Numbered from the stretch's first letter, positions 47,786 to 58,440 are shown. The stretch: 64,000 nucleotides of DNA from Methylocystis sp. ATCC 49242 (GCF_000188155.2 NZ_KE124773.1:1-64000), one strand, 5' to 3'. Translations and numbers: made by a program. Notes: a model not told the origin generated them from the sequence alone.

Positions 47786-48583
47786 TCATGCCGCTGATTT
47801 GACCGCCTGCCGGGTGTGTTGATCCTCGAACTGCTGGGGGCTCAGATAGCCCAGCGCCGAATGCAGCCGGCGCCTGTTGTAAATGTCGTCGATGAACCGG
47901 GGAAGGCCCTCGGTAACGTCGTCGAATGTTTCGTAAGCCATCGGATAGACTGCTTCAATCTTTAGAGTCTTCATGAAGCTCTCGGCCTTGGCGTTGTCAT
48001 AGGGGTTGCCCCGCCTTCCCATCGATCCGATAAGCCCATGTTCGGCAAGCACCTCACGATAGCGCCCGGCGGCGTATTGCGAGCCGCGGTCCGAGTGATG
48101 CACGCAGCCTGGGGGCGGCTTCCGGCGCTCGATTGCGGCCTTGAGGGCGGATATCGCGAGCCGCGCGTCAATTGCGCGGCTGATAGCGTAACCAACCACG
48201 AGGCGCGACCAAGCATCGAGGATCACGGCCACGTAAGCGAAGCCCCCAACGATCGCGACGTAGGTGATGTCGGCGACCCAAAGTTGGTCAGGACCGGACA
48301 GAGCCATGTCCCTTGCCAGATTGGGAAAAATTGGCTGGTCGTGATCACTGTCAGTCGTCGTGACGTAGCGCCGACGGGTTCTTGGTTGGAGATCGTATTC
48401 GCGCATGAGTCGCCGAATTTTCTTATGGTTGACGACCATTCCTCTATGGCGCAGCTCGGCGCGGACTCGCCTCCATCCATAATTTTCACACTCCTCGCAG
48501 ATAGCTGCGATCGCCTCGACAATCGCGATGTCATCCGTAGGGACCTGCCGGGTGTCGTAATAGGTCGAGCGTGCGATACCCAT
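47786..48583 (-). CDS. IS3 transposase OrfB (DDE integrase)
   Basis: The 265-residue product has the rve core: WVADITYV (first Asp), [11 protein letters not shown] (second Asp) and [14 protein letters not shown] (Glu), with [13 protein letters not shown] at the end. All three catalytic residues are present. Its ATG overlaps the orfA stop (TGATG). In IS3 elements OrfAB is often made by programmed frameshifting, but here re-initiation is also possible. Confidence 0.92.
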   Translation of the reverse strand: MGIARSTYYDTRQVPTDDIAIVEAIAAICEECENYGWRRVRAELRHRGMVVNHKKIRRLMREYDLQPRTRRRYVTTTDSDHDQPIFPNLARDMALSGPDQLWVADITYVAIVGGFAYVAVILDAWSRLVVGYAISRAIDARLAISALKAAIERRKPPPGCVHHSDRGSQYAAGRYREVLAEHGLIGSMGRRGNPYDNAKAESFMKTLKIEAVYPMAYETFDDVTEGLPRFIDDIYNRRRLHSALGYLSPQQFEDQHTRQAVKSAA

Positions 48584-48933
48584 CAGCCGGCATCCTTCGG
48601 CAACGCTGAGCCCCCGGGGCCGACAACAACGGATGTATTCCCGCTTCTCGGCCGCGGAGTGCTTTTCAGAGCCCCCTTTAAGAACTCCAATTCGAGCGCC
48701 TGCTTGCCTACAAGACGTTCCAGGGCGGCAATCCGAGCCTCGTATTGCTGGAGAAGGTCGGCCGTCTGAGCGTCCTCGTCGAACTCGCCCGCTTCATATT
48801 TCTGGACCCAGACGCGGATCAGGTTCCGGCAGATGTCATGGCGCTTCGCTAGACCATGCAGCGTCTCTCCGGCCAGGTATTCCTGGGCGACTTGGCGCTT
48901 GAACTCGACGCTGTAGGTGCGGTGTTTGGCCAT
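48583..48933 (-). CDS. IS3 transposase OrfA
   Basis: Start at the ATG at 48933 ([20 protein letters not shown]); the longer frame reaches 48969. The 116-residue protein is a helix-turn-helix with a C-terminal leucine zipper ([24 protein letters not shown]), typical of OrfA. It overlaps OrfB by one base. Confidence 0.9.
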   Translation of the reverse strand: MAKHRTYSVEFKRQVAQEYLAGETLHGLAKRHDICRNLIRVWVQKYEAGEFDEDAQTADLLQQYEARIAALERLVGKQALELEFLKGALKSTPRPRSGNTSVVVGPGGSALPKDAG

Positions 48934-49010
48934 GGCTTTCTTCCTCTGAAAGCCCGGCATACCGGTCAATCGTTAAGCTCGCCTCTGCCCGGCCTCAAGG
49001 GCCCACTCCA

Positions 49011-50105
49011 ACCAACCGGGAACTGGCATTGGAGGCAGCTCGACGCGCAATCACACTGCTATCTAACCGCTCTATTTTACCGCTCGCGGCTCATGTGCGC
49101 CGCATTGCGGTCATCGGTCCTCTCGCTGACGCGCCCGCGGAAATGCTCGGCCCCTGGTCAGCGGCCGGCGATCCAGACAACCCCCTCACGGTCCTCGACG
49201 GTTTGAAAGCCGGATTGCCGCAGCGCGAAATTTTGTTCCTCGCTGCCGGGAGCATCGATGGTCAGGATATAGGCGGCATAGGGCCAGCATGCAAATTAGC
49301 CGCAACGGCGGACGTAGTCGTGCTTTGTCTTGGCGAAGCCGCCGGCATGAGCGGGGAGGCGGCAAGCCGGGCAAATCCGGGCTTGCCTGGACGTCAACGC
49401 GAACTCGCCGCAGCGGTTCTCGAAACCGGCGCCCCCGTTGTCGCAATTCTCTTTTCCGGACGGCCATTGATGACAACTTGGCTCGTCGAACGCGCGCATG
49501 CGACGCTTGCGGCCTGGTTCCTGGGCGACATGGCGGGACAGGCGATTGCTGACGTGCTGACCGGCCAAGTCAACCCGACAGGTCGACTTCCGGTCACCTG
49601 GCCACGAGACGTCGGTCAAATTCCGATTTTCCATGCGGCGCGATCTTCGGGACGTCCTGCCGACGCCGCCAATCGATTCACCAGCAGATATCTGGATCTC
49701 TCCAACGAACCACTTTTCCCTTTCGGCCACGGGCTATCCTTCAGCGCGACAAAACTCACAAATTTGCGCGCCGATCGGACCGAATTTACGCCGACAGATG
49801 TAATCGAGATACAAGTCGACGCCGCCAACGTGGGAACGATCACGACAGAAGAAACGGTCTTCCTCTTCATTCACGATTGCGTGGCGCGTGTGGCCCGCCC
49901 AACCATGGAATTGAAAGCCTGGGCCAAGGTCGCATTGGCGTCCGAGCAAACCAAGACGATCACGTTCACGCTGACGGCCGATTCCTTTTGTTACCTGAAC
50001 GAGAGTTTTGGTCCGGTCGTGGAGCCCGGAGAATTCGACATTATGGTTGGCGTCAGCGCCAACCGAGAGGCGCTTCTCTCCATACGGGTCCGCGTCTGCT
50101 CTTAA
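49011..50105 (+). pseudogene. bglX: GH3 beta-glucosidase, 3' part (split by IS3)
   Basis: In frame after the element the sequence reads TNRELALEAARRAITLLSN and IRIAVIGPLAD-like IAVIGPL, then the GH3 C-terminal alpha/beta sandwich (CLGEAAGMSGEAASR, INFSGRPL-like LFSGRPL, GRLPVTWPRDVGQIP) and a fibronectin type III-like domain (FPFGHGLSFS, ending in FDIMVGVSAN). Apart from the insertion no stop or frameshift is seen, so excision would restore the gene. An internal start could give a partial protein but it would lack the nucleophile. Confidence 0.85.
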
Positions 50106-50242
50106 ACCTCAGCAGCGAAGAGCAAAGCGAGCGCGCCCTTGCCTTTGGCGGAACAGAACGCGCCGGATAGATAGTCGTTGTCGTAACGCAACGGCGTTCC
50201 GACATGGGGCCCCTGATACTCGACGCCGATTTTCGCGAAATT

Positions 50243-51511
50243 TCACAATGCGCGCGAAATCGCGTGGATGCCCTTAATTCCCGTGCCGAACCGAGCAATG
50301 GCGTCGCGGTTCCTTTCCAATTCGCCATATGGCAAGTAGCGCACCTGCAAATCGGCGACGCGACTGAATGCTGGCCGCCGGAGTTGTGATCGAACCTCTT
50401 CTTCACGCGCATCGGGGGCAACGAGAAAAAGTCCTTCCGCTGCATGCACCTCGTTGCTCAAAGCCAAGTCGAGCATGCGTACGATGCCAGAGTAGATTGA
50501 CGTCGTGTGTTCGACTTCGAACGCCGCCATTACACGCGTGCGTTCCCTATCGACCCACAGGATGTCAATTAGACGGATTGAGTCCGCCCCCGGAGCGCTT
50601 TCGACTGAAATGGGAAGGCAGTCTAAGCACCCTTTTCCCAGTTGCTCTCCGCCGTGGATACGGCCGCGATCGTTTGCGGCAACCCAAACCTCATAGCCAA
50701 GCGCCCGACCGAGGTCCCTGAGCCAAGCCTGAACTTCAGTGTGTGTGCGGTCGCCTTCCGGCTCTACACCCACGGATGCAGCGAACTTCTTTGCTGTCTC
50801 ACGGGCAGTTAATAACTCGGCAAGCCAAGCCTCGCGCGCCGCCTCATTGTCTGCGGCTGGGGGCGCGAGATAACGGCCCGCGCCAATATCAAAGAGAAAA
50901 CCCGCAACGGCGCCGAGATCGTTCGACAGAAGATCGCGGTATGACTCGTTGAGTTGTAGCATCCCTGCTCGCATCGCGAGGTATTGGTCCCATCGACCGA
51001 GTTTTACCTTGGATCCAGTTACTGAGTTGAAACCTCTGACGATCGCCGTGTTGAAGGGCGGCATCAATGTGGGGTGCAAAAAATAAAGGAGATTTGCTAC
51101 GGCCGGCCCGAGACCCTTGATGGCGAGTCGGTCGATCGCTTCAATCCCGGCAATGATCGCCTCCGCTGAGTTGCAACACGAGCAATGATGGAGGAGGCGG
51201 CCGAACGCCTGCTGGTTGCTTTCGCTTTCGTAGATGTCCGGGATTCGTAGCTTTGGCTTCCAGAGGAAAGCGTGGTCGGCGCCTTTAAAGATCTGACGTT
51301 GCTCCGCGATCGAAGCAACAACCGTCTCAAGCGACGAACCTTTATAAACGTTGCCAAATCTTCCCGCCTCGATCTCCTTGACGACCTGCGCGATGCCACG
51401 TCTGATAGACCGAAAATTCTTGAGGCGTTCCTCCCAAAGGAACCATGACCTGTAAGTGGCGCGGGGGTCTTCTCGCCAACAAATAATCAAATCGCGAAGA
51501 AGGTCCGACAA
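50243..51511 (-). CDS. PD-(D/E)XK-like nuclease of unknown specificity
   Basis: A 422-residue protein with an N-terminal helical part that includes a helix-hairpin-helix-like IKGLGPAVANLLYFLHP (131-147). A C-terminal nuclease-like core shows Glu259 (HTEVQAWL), Asp316 (LIDILWVD) and Glu332-x-Glu334 (FEVEHTTSIYSG). This spacing fits a restriction-endonuclease-like fold. A cluster of Cys (HHCSCCNS, 108-114) may bind zinc. No methyltransferase or other nuclease gene is adjacent. It could be a stand-alone restriction or DNA-repair nuclease; assignment is from motif reading. Confidence 0.55.
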   Translation of the reverse strand: MSDLLRDLIICWREDPRATYRSWFLWEERLKNFRSIRRGIAQVVKEIEAGRFGNVYKGSSLETVVASIAEQRQIFKGADHAFLWKPKLRIPDIYESESNQQAFGRLLHHCSCCNSAEAIIAGIEAIDRLAIKGLGPAVANLLYFLHPTLMPPFNTAIVRGFNSVTGSKVKLGRWDQYLAMRAGMLQLNESYRDLLSNDLGAVAGFLFDIGAGRYLAPPAADNEAAREAWLAELLTARETAKKFAASVGVEPEGDRTHTEVQAWLRDLGRALGYEVWVAANDRGRIHGGEQLGKGCLDCLPISVESAPGADSIRLIDILWVDRERTRVMAAFEVEHTTSIYSGIVRMLDLALSNEVHAAEGLFLVAPDAREEEVRSQLRRPAFSRVADLQVRYLPYGELERNRDAIARFGTGIKGIHAISRAL

Positions 51512-51799
51512 GAAATTCTCCTTGCCTCTGTTTTTCGTTCTCGGCCTGCTTTAGCAGCGCACGAATTGCTTACCCTACTGCCGGCGATCCAACAACGTTT
51601 ATGGCGCAAATTCCCGATGATCTACATCCCTCGGTTAGCGCCCAACCATGGATTGTTGTTCCTCCAGTGAGCCGGCAAGCGCTCAGGGGCAGTCTGGCAA
51701 CCAACGTAGTTCGGGCGTTGTTGCCCCTTCCTTGCGCTAGCTAATTGCCCGCCAAGCCTGCCGGCTGTCTTGTCCTCGCTGCCCGAGTCGCTTCAAATA

Positions 51800-53110
51800 T
51801 TAGAACTTTGCCGCGACGGAGACTGGCGCCGCGTCAAAGCGATGCGTCCATCCTGCCGTGATCTCAAATGAACTCAGGAAAAGCGTTATGGTGCGCATAT
51901 GGTTCGGCCCCAGCGGCGTCCGCTCGATGCCCGAGACCGTGCCCCGCGGCGAAACGACCGCAGCCAAGTCAATCGAGGATGACGGCGTCACATAATAGCT
52001 GAGGCCGCCGCTAATGTGATGCTTCGTCACAGCCGGCGCCAGAATATTGAGTGTCACGTCGCGAGGGTTGATGGGATTGGTGTTGTAGCTATAGCCCAGT
52101 CTTAGGGCCAGCTTATCAAATCCTCTATATTCCCCGCCCACTTTGATCACGTTGATGTCACGCCACCCAAATCCGGGGCCGCCCATTGCCCCGAGCAGAA
52201 GCTGCTCGGTCGATGAATTGCCAACCGAGGGAACTTGCGAATAGAAAATATGCTTCCAGTCGGCGAGCAGAGTGAAGGTTGGCAGAACGTCATAGGCGAC
52301 GCCAGCCGTCAAATTCGCGGGGATATCGAAGTCGCCTCGATTGGCGAAGAGCCCCTTGTAATTCTCGAAGGGCGACATCCAGATCGGCGAGGAGCCAGCG
52401 ACGCCAACCCGGAAACTGTCGGTCAATTTGTATTGAAGGCCGGCGCGCACACCCGCGCCAACGGACCAATTGTAACTGTGGTTGGTGAGTTGCTCCGGGG
52501 CCGAGGAGAAGGGCGCGAAGATCTCAAGACCTCGGGCTTTGAAAATCTGGACAGCGAGCACCGGCGCAAAGCCTACCGAGAGCCTTCCGAAGCTCTGTGC
52601 ATATCCAGCGGTGATGAAAGCCTGATTGAGATCAACTCCGGAGTTCCTACCACAAAAGACGCCTGTCTTGCCGCAGAACGGGCTTGGGAACGCCTGGCCG
52701 GCATAATCGGCGGAATAGGTTGTGTTCATGCCGCCGTTCCCGTAGACGGCGACGCCCCATGCGGAGGTCTGGTTGAAGCGCTGGCTGTATCCGTCGTTGG
52801 GAATTGGGAAGAGCCCGCGCCCGCTTTGGACATAACCGGGAGCCACAAACCCGGGGCCAGAAGTCCAGTAGCCACGATCCGGCGAAAAGGCGGTGAGCCC
52901 GAGCGTATATTGGTCCTGCACATCCACGAGGCCGGCCGGGTTGATGGACAGGGCGAGCGGATCCCTCGAATCCGCCGCGCCTGCGCCGCCAACGGCCTTT
53001 TCGCGCGTGCCATAGCCTTCAAGGAAATATCCTTCGGTGGCCATTGCGGAATGCGCGCTCAGTGCTGCTGCGGCCAGGAGGGAGGCGGCGGCGCGGGAAA
53101 ACCGAATCAT
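51800..53110 (-). CDS. FadL/OmpP1/TodX-type outer-membrane transporter
   Basis: The 436-residue protein has a signal peptide (ASLLAAAALSAHSAMATE) and the FadL N-terminal hatch motif TREKAVGGAGAADSRDPLALSINPAGL. A 14-strand type barrel follows and ends in FEITAGWTHRF, with terminal Phe. FadL-type porins take up hydrophobic compounds such as long-chain fatty acids or aromatic hydrocarbons. Length is normal. Two Cys in CGKTGVFCG may form a loop disulfide. It is divergent from the YeeE pair. Confidence 0.9.
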   Translation of the reverse strand: MIRFSRAAASLLAAAALSAHSAMATEGYFLEGYGTREKAVGGAGAADSRDPLALSINPAGLVDVQDQYTLGLTAFSPDRGYWTSGPGFVAPGYVQSGRGLFPIPNDGYSQRFNQTSAWGVAVYGNGGMNTTYSADYAGQAFPSPFCGKTGVFCGRNSGVDLNQAFITAGYAQSFGRLSVGFAPVLAVQIFKARGLEIFAPFSSAPEQLTNHSYNWSVGAGVRAGLQYKLTDSFRVGVAGSSPIWMSPFENYKGLFANRGDFDIPANLTAGVAYDVLPTFTLLADWKHIFYSQVPSVGNSSTEQLLLGAMGGPGFGWRDINVIKVGGEYRGFDKLALRLGYSYNTNPINPRDVTLNILAPAVTKHHISGGLSYYVTPSSSIDLAAVVSPRGTVSGIERTPLGPNHMRTITLFLSSFEITAGWTHRFDAAPVSVAAKF

Positions 53111-53258
53111 TGGGGGACACCTTCTTCTTGCTTCATTAGTATAGTTAAATTCTAGAGTTTATAGATTTTGTATGTAGCTTCTCTGCAACACCGGAGATAG
53201 AATGGCTTAGCGAAAAGGGGGCTGCTCTCTAGATCTCTCAAATTATGGGAAAAACTGG

Positions 53259-53690
53259 ATGCAAATCGACTGGGTGCATTTTTCTCCGGTTAGCGCGCTC
53301 GCCGGTGGCGCGCTGATTGGGATCTCCGCAGGCCTGACAGCGCTTCTCCTTGGCCGAATAGCCGGGATCAGCGGCATCGTCTCGGGGCTGATTCCGCCCC
53401 GCTCCAATGACGCCGACTGGCGGCTGGCCTTCCTGCTTGGCCTCTTCGCGTCGGCTTTCCTGATTGGCTGGGCCCTTGCGCCGGCTCGACCGGTTTTCCA
53501 GACCGCTTACCTACTGACCGGTTTCGCCGGCTTTCTGGTTGGCTTTGGTTCGCGCCTCGGCGGCGGTTGCACGAGCGGACACGGCGTGTGCGGCCTGTCT
53601 CGCCTCTCTCTACGGTCAATTGTCGCGACGGCTACCTTTATGGCGTCGGCGATGGCCACCGTGTTCATTGTTCGCCACGTCGCTGGCTGA
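53259..53690 (+). CDS. YeeE/YedE family membrane protein (first half)
   Basis: A 143-residue four-helix protein with the GGGCTSGHGVCGLSRLS motif that marks YeeE/YedE proteins. These form thiosulfate or sulfur transporters, with the Cys residues taking part. Here the transporter is split into two genes; the second half begins ten bases downstream. It is close to PmpA/TsuA-type two-gene systems, which often sit near sulfide- or persulfide-handling genes; none is seen here. Confidence 0.85.
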   Translation: MQIDWVHFSPVSALAGGALIGISAGLTALLLGRIAGISGIVSGLIPPRSNDADWRLAFLLGLFASAFLIGWALAPARPVFQTAYLLTGFAGFLVGFGSRLGGGCTSGHGVCGLSRLSLRSIVATATFMASAMATVFIVRHVAG

Positions 53691-53699
53691 GAGGCGAAA

Positions 53700-54146
53700 A
53701 TGCGAATTTTGATTGCTTTCGCACTCGGCGCCCTGTTTGGCCTGGGTCTGTACGTGGGCGGCATGACGGATCCCGGCAAGGTGCTGGGATTCCTTGACGT
53801 TCTCGGGAATTGGGATCCTTCGCTGGCCCTCGTGATGGGAGGCGCCGTGTCGATCGGGCTCGTTGCGTTTCGGATTGTCTCTATAAAGGAAACACGTCTG
53901 GCAGGATGTTCCATCCAGCCGCGGTGGGCCCAAACGATTGACCGAAAGTTGCTCTTGGGCGCAACTATTTTTGGCATTGGCTGGGGCCTCTCCGGCATCT
54001 GTCCGGGCCCAGCAGTTTTCAACCTGGGGCTTTTCGACCCCCAGGCCGTGCTGTTTTTCTTCGGAATGCTCGCGGGAATGGCGACGGAATGGGCGTTACC
54101 GTTCTTCGGCACCATCGACCTCCAAGGGGCCAAACAAGATGGGTAG
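53700..54146 (+). CDS. YeeE/YedE family membrane protein (second half, DUF6691)
   Basis: A 148-residue membrane protein with GLGLYVGGMTDPGKVLGFLD and GWGLSGICPGPAVFNLG, the conserved second half of the split YeeE/YedE system. It shares a transcript with the gene at 53259. The Cys in ICPGPA is the conserved functional one. No rhodanese or persulfide dioxygenase gene is nearby. Confidence 0.85.
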   Translation: MRILIAFALGALFGLGLYVGGMTDPGKVLGFLDVLGNWDPSLALVMGGAVSIGLVAFRIVSIKETRLAGCSIQPRWAQTIDRKLLLGATIFGIGWGLSGICPGPAVFNLGLFDPQAVLFFFGMLAGMATEWALPFFGTIDLQGAKQDG

Positions 54147-54239
54147 GCTTTTCCCGCCCCTCACGTAATTCCGGGGAAAAGCGGCATGATTGGCAGCTTC
54201 TTGGGTTCGATGCGCGCCCGCCTGAGTCTGAGCGAATTA

Positions 54240-54302
54240 GTCACTCTCGATCGCCACATCAGTTCCAGCGCCCATGGCGATGCACCCATCCGCCGCCGCC
54301 AA
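54240..54302 (-). pseudogene. Tiny fragment of a copper ATPase gene
   Basis: The minus strand reads [20 protein letters not shown], which matches the segment [19 protein letters not shown] of the CopA at 36040. Only about 60 bases remain. It is a relic of a lost copA copy. Confidence 0.7.
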
Positions 54303-54440
54303 GGTTGTAATAAAGGAACTGTTCCCCCGATCGCTCGAGAAGCCGCTAGTGGGTCGCTTCAGCGAATCTGAATAGGCGCTTCCCCCAGCTGGATATCCCT
54401 GATTCGCTAGCGCCATTGATTCGACGCTCGGGAGGCGAAG

Positions 54441-54546
54441 ATGGCGCGGGAAGCGATTGGGGTGAAGCGGTATGTGGTGCGCTTGACCAGCGAGGAACGG
54501 CCGCATCTGGATGAGCTTACCCAAGCCACGCAAAACGGCTCGCTAG
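54441..54546 (+). pseudogene. N-terminal remnant of an IS630-type transposase
   Basis: The start MAREAIGVKRYVVRLTSEER fits the helix-turn-helix start of one IS630 group. It ends after about 35 residues just before an IS5-type element. The rest of that transposase is not seen; the C-terminal half at 59911 belongs to a different IS630 subgroup. Confidence 0.6.
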
Positions 54547-54549
54547 CTA

Positions 54550-55396
54550 GGGCCTGTCATCAATTGGGGGCTTGATCCTCACATAACCCTCCAGATTCCC
54601 AAGATTGGTTTTGCGTGATTCATAAGCGGTCGGCCGAATCGGAGGGGCCGACCGATGGCGCGTCGTCATTCTCTGCGATGATCAATGGGAGCGCATCAGG
54701 AACTTGCTTCCCGGGCGCAAAGCGACCGTCGGCGTGACTGCCAAGGATAATCGGCTTTTTATCGAGGCGGTGCTGTACCGGTATCGCACGGGGATACCCT
54801 GGCGCGATCTGCCCAAGCGTTTCGGCGATTTCCGCGTTGTGCACTTGCGCTTCAGCCGCCGGGCCAAAACCGGCGTTTGGGCCCGGGTTTTTGAGCATTT
54901 GGCGCAAGATGCCGACAATGAATATGCCATGATCGACGCAACAATCGTGCGCGCGCATCAGCACAGCGCCGGCGCGCAAAAAAAGACGGCAACGACCAAG
55001 CGATCGGCCGCAGCAAAGGCGGATTGAGCACGAAAATCCACGCTACGGTCGACGCGCTGGGCAATCCGACCCGCTTCCATCTCACGCCCGGACAGGCGCA
55101 TGATCTCGAGGGTGCCGACGCGCTACTTGCCGACAAGGCCTACGCCGCCGACGAGGGGGTGATCGAACCCTTGCGCCACGCCGAGATAGAACCGGTCATT
55201 CCCACAAAGGCCACCCGCAAAGAGCCGCGCCCTTACGACAAAGACCTCTATAAAGCTCGCAGCCTGATTGAAAATTTCTTTTGCAAGCTCAAGCAATTTC
55301 GGGCCATCGCCACGCGCTACGACAAGACGGCTCGAAATTTTCTCGCCGCGGTCCACCTCTCCGCAGCTATCGTCTGGCTCAATTGATGACAGGCCC
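54550..55396. mobile_element. IS5-family (IS427-type) insertion sequence
   Basis: Perfect 17-base terminal inverted repeats (gggcctgtcatcaattg at 54550-54566 and its complement at 55380-55396) with a TA on both sides. The 847-base element encodes a two-frame transposase. The coding part is damaged (see the transposase entry). Confidence 0.9.
54655..55386 (+). pseudogene. IS427-type transposase, frameshifted
   Basis: The ATG at 54655 opens MARRHSL and then runs into a stop, because two bases appear missing where related proteins read TDDQWERI. The rest resumes as DDQWERIRNLLPGRK in the frame that contains 54704-55027. A second frame (55024-55386, STKIHATVDALGNPTRFH to AIVWLN) is reached near an A7 run, which is usual for programmed frameshifting in this group. 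An internal loss in GADALLADKAYAADE further shortens it. The copy is probably inactive; it may be mobilised in trans. Confidence 0.75.
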
Positions 55397-55470
55397 TAGG
55401 CCAGTGAGCCCAAGTCTTGGTAGAGTAGAAACGGCGCCTGTGTGTTTCTCTTCCCCAACAGCAGGGACTG

Positions 55471-55692
55471 CTAGCGGTTGCAAATCCAGACCCAGCCACG
55501 CCGGAGATCCCAATTCCAGCAGACACTGTGCCTGTGGCGTCCCTCCTGTTGGCTCCAGTCCCTATGCAAATGCCGATAGTGGCCGCCAATGTGCGGCATA
55601 GCGCTATGCTCGCGATTCTCGTCACTTTGCGCCATAGCGGGCGCGTTCGCCGCGAGCAGCGAGGCGACGATCAAGTGCGGACGTCTACGCAT
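55471..55692 (-). CDS. Small secreted HRDWS-family protein, copy D
   Basis: GGGGAGAAA directly before the ATG gives a good start. The 73-residue product has a signal peptide ending in APAMAQ, then SDENREHSAMPHIG, GGHYRHLHRDWSQQEGRH, HSVCWNW and GWVWICNR. It resembles copies B and C most. It sits 75 bases beyond an IS5-type element, in a region otherwise made of mobile-element fragments, which suggests movement or duplication with them. Confidence 0.82.
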   Translation of the reverse strand: MRRRPHLIVASLLAANAPAMAQSDENREHSAMPHIGGHYRHLHRDWSQQEGRHRHSVCWNWDLRRGWVWICNR

Positions 55693-55956
55693 TTTCTCCC
55701 CCGTGTCAGGCTCGCCGTGCTCCTGTTGAAGAGCAATTTAGCTTTGCATTTGCGACGCCGTCCATCAAATTTGATAGGCAGCTGCCTGTGCCCTTGATTA
55801 AACATCCTAGCCCACGCCACCTACCTTTCACGGTAAGCATAGGCACAGCCGCATAGCCATTTGGCCGCGCATAAGACTATCGTCAGGTGGTTTTCGTCAC
55901 CTCGCGGCGCGAGTTCGGAAGTCCCGTATGTCGCGATCGACGCCGCCACCCGCCTA

Positions 55957-56821
55957 GAGGGTGTTATGCACCTTGGATCATGAAATCTGCTGCGCGCTTG
56001 AGCATGAGACATGCGAAGGCGACGACGTGGAGTCCTGCGAGGGTCTGAGCATAGCGCTCGTAGTCTTTGACGAGCCGCCTGCATCGCGTCGCCCAGGCGA
56101 ATGAACGCTCGACCACCCAGCGCTTGGGCAGCAACACGAAGCCTTTTTTGGCCTCGGCGAGTTTGACGACGCAAAGCTCGGCGCCCTGCGCCTTTGCGGC
56201 CTCGGACGCCTTTTCGCCGGTGTAGCCCTGATCGACATAAACGAGTTCGACGCTTTCGCCTGTCACATCCTGCACGGCTGCGATGAGCTTGCCGACCTCG
56301 GCGCGGTCATCGACATTCGCCGGCGTGACATGCAACGCCAGCAAATGGCCCAATGTGTCGACTGCCATGTGCAGCTTCGAGCCGCGCTTTCGCTTCGCGC
56401 CGTCATAGCCCGCTCGTGGGCCGCTCTCAGGGGTCGAGCGCAAGGTGCGGCTGTCGATGATCGCCGCCGTCGGCTCCGCCGCCCGCCCGGAAGCGACGCG
56501 CAACTGGGCGCGCAGATCCTGCGCAAGCGCCTCGAACACGCCCGCCGACAGCCAGCGCTGCGATTGCTGATACACGGCGAACCATGGCGGCAGATCGTTG
56601 GGCATGGCGCGCCAGGCGATGCCGTAGCGCAGCACGTAACGCAGGCCGTTGAACAGCTCGCGCAGCGAATGTTGACGCTGCGGCGCGCCTTCGTCCATGA
56701 GCGTCAGATAAGGCGCAACCAGCGACCATTCTTCGTCGCTGACGTCAGACGGATAAGGTTTGCGAATCGGAGACATCCGATTCTACTAAGACAATCAATC
56801 ACCAAAGTACATAACACCCTC
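55957..56821. mobile_element. IS5-family (IS1031-type) insertion sequence
   Basis: An 865-base element with terminal repeats starting gagggtgttatg (55957) and ending in the complement at 56821; about 19 of the first 22 positions match. TA flanks both sides. It contains one intact transposase gene on the minus strand and interrupts an IS481 remnant. Confidence 0.9.
55964..56776 (-). CDS. IS5-family transposase (IS1031 group)
   Basis: The 270-residue protein has the DUF4096-like N-terminus (SDVSDEEWSLVAPYL), Asp in AAIIDSRTLRSTPESG, Asp in VYVDQGYTGE and Glu in WVVERSFAWATRCRRL, so the DDE triad is complete. No frameshift. It is likely an active or recently active element. Its start is near the right inverted repeat. 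Confidence 0.92.
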   Translation of the reverse strand: MSPIRKPYPSDVSDEEWSLVAPYLTLMDEGAPQRQHSLRELFNGLRYVLRYGIAWRAMPNDLPPWFAVYQQSQRWLSAGVFEALAQDLRAQLRVASGRAAEPTAAIIDSRTLRSTPESGPRAGYDGAKRKRGSKLHMAVDTLGHLLALHVTPANVDDRAEVGKLIAAVQDVTGESVELVYVDQGYTGEKASEAAKAQGAELCVVKLAEAKKGFVLLPKRWVVERSFAWATRCRRLVKDYERYAQTLAGLHVVAFACLMLKRAADFMIQGA

Positions 56822-57079
56822 TAGCCTATGTCGAGGTCCTGCCCGACGAGAGAAAACAGTCGACCACGGGCTTCCTGATTCGGGCACTCGTTGGTTCAGA
56901 GCCCGCGGCGTCTAGGTCGAGCGCGTCACGACTGACAATGGCTCGGGCTATGTCGCCAGGCTCTTCCGCAAGGCCTCGCACATCCTTGGCATGACAGTCG
57001 CTCGGCGTTGCCCTTGCGTCCAACGGAGGCCAGTCGGCCGAAAATGTACGCAACAGGACGTCGCACGTTCCTTCATCGC

Positions 57080-58440
<1,361 letters not shown>

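Larger units (their letters stand above)
47757..49010. mobile_element. Intact IS3-family insertion sequence
   Basis: Terminal inverted repeats of 29 bases with about 26 matches (TGGAGTGGGCCC at 47757 and its complement ending at 49010) bound a 1254-base element with TG/CA ends. It carries orfA and orfB on the minus strand. Target duplication is not perfect: GCC on the left, ACC on the right. It interrupts a GH3 gene, whose two halves rejoin in frame when the element is removed. Confidence 0.9.
55929..57030 (+). pseudogene. IS481-type transposase remnant, split by an IS5-type element
   Basis: Before the inserted element the frame reads YVAIDAATRL. After it, AYVEVLPDERKQSTTGFLI, and in a shifted frame VERVTTDNGSGYVARLFRKA. 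Joined together these give the first two catalytic blocks of an IS481-type DDE domain (VAIDDASRLAYVEVLPDE... TDNGSAY). The 5' part and the catalytic Glu block are missing. It shows that the IS5-type element at 55957 inserted into an older element. Confidence 0.75.
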
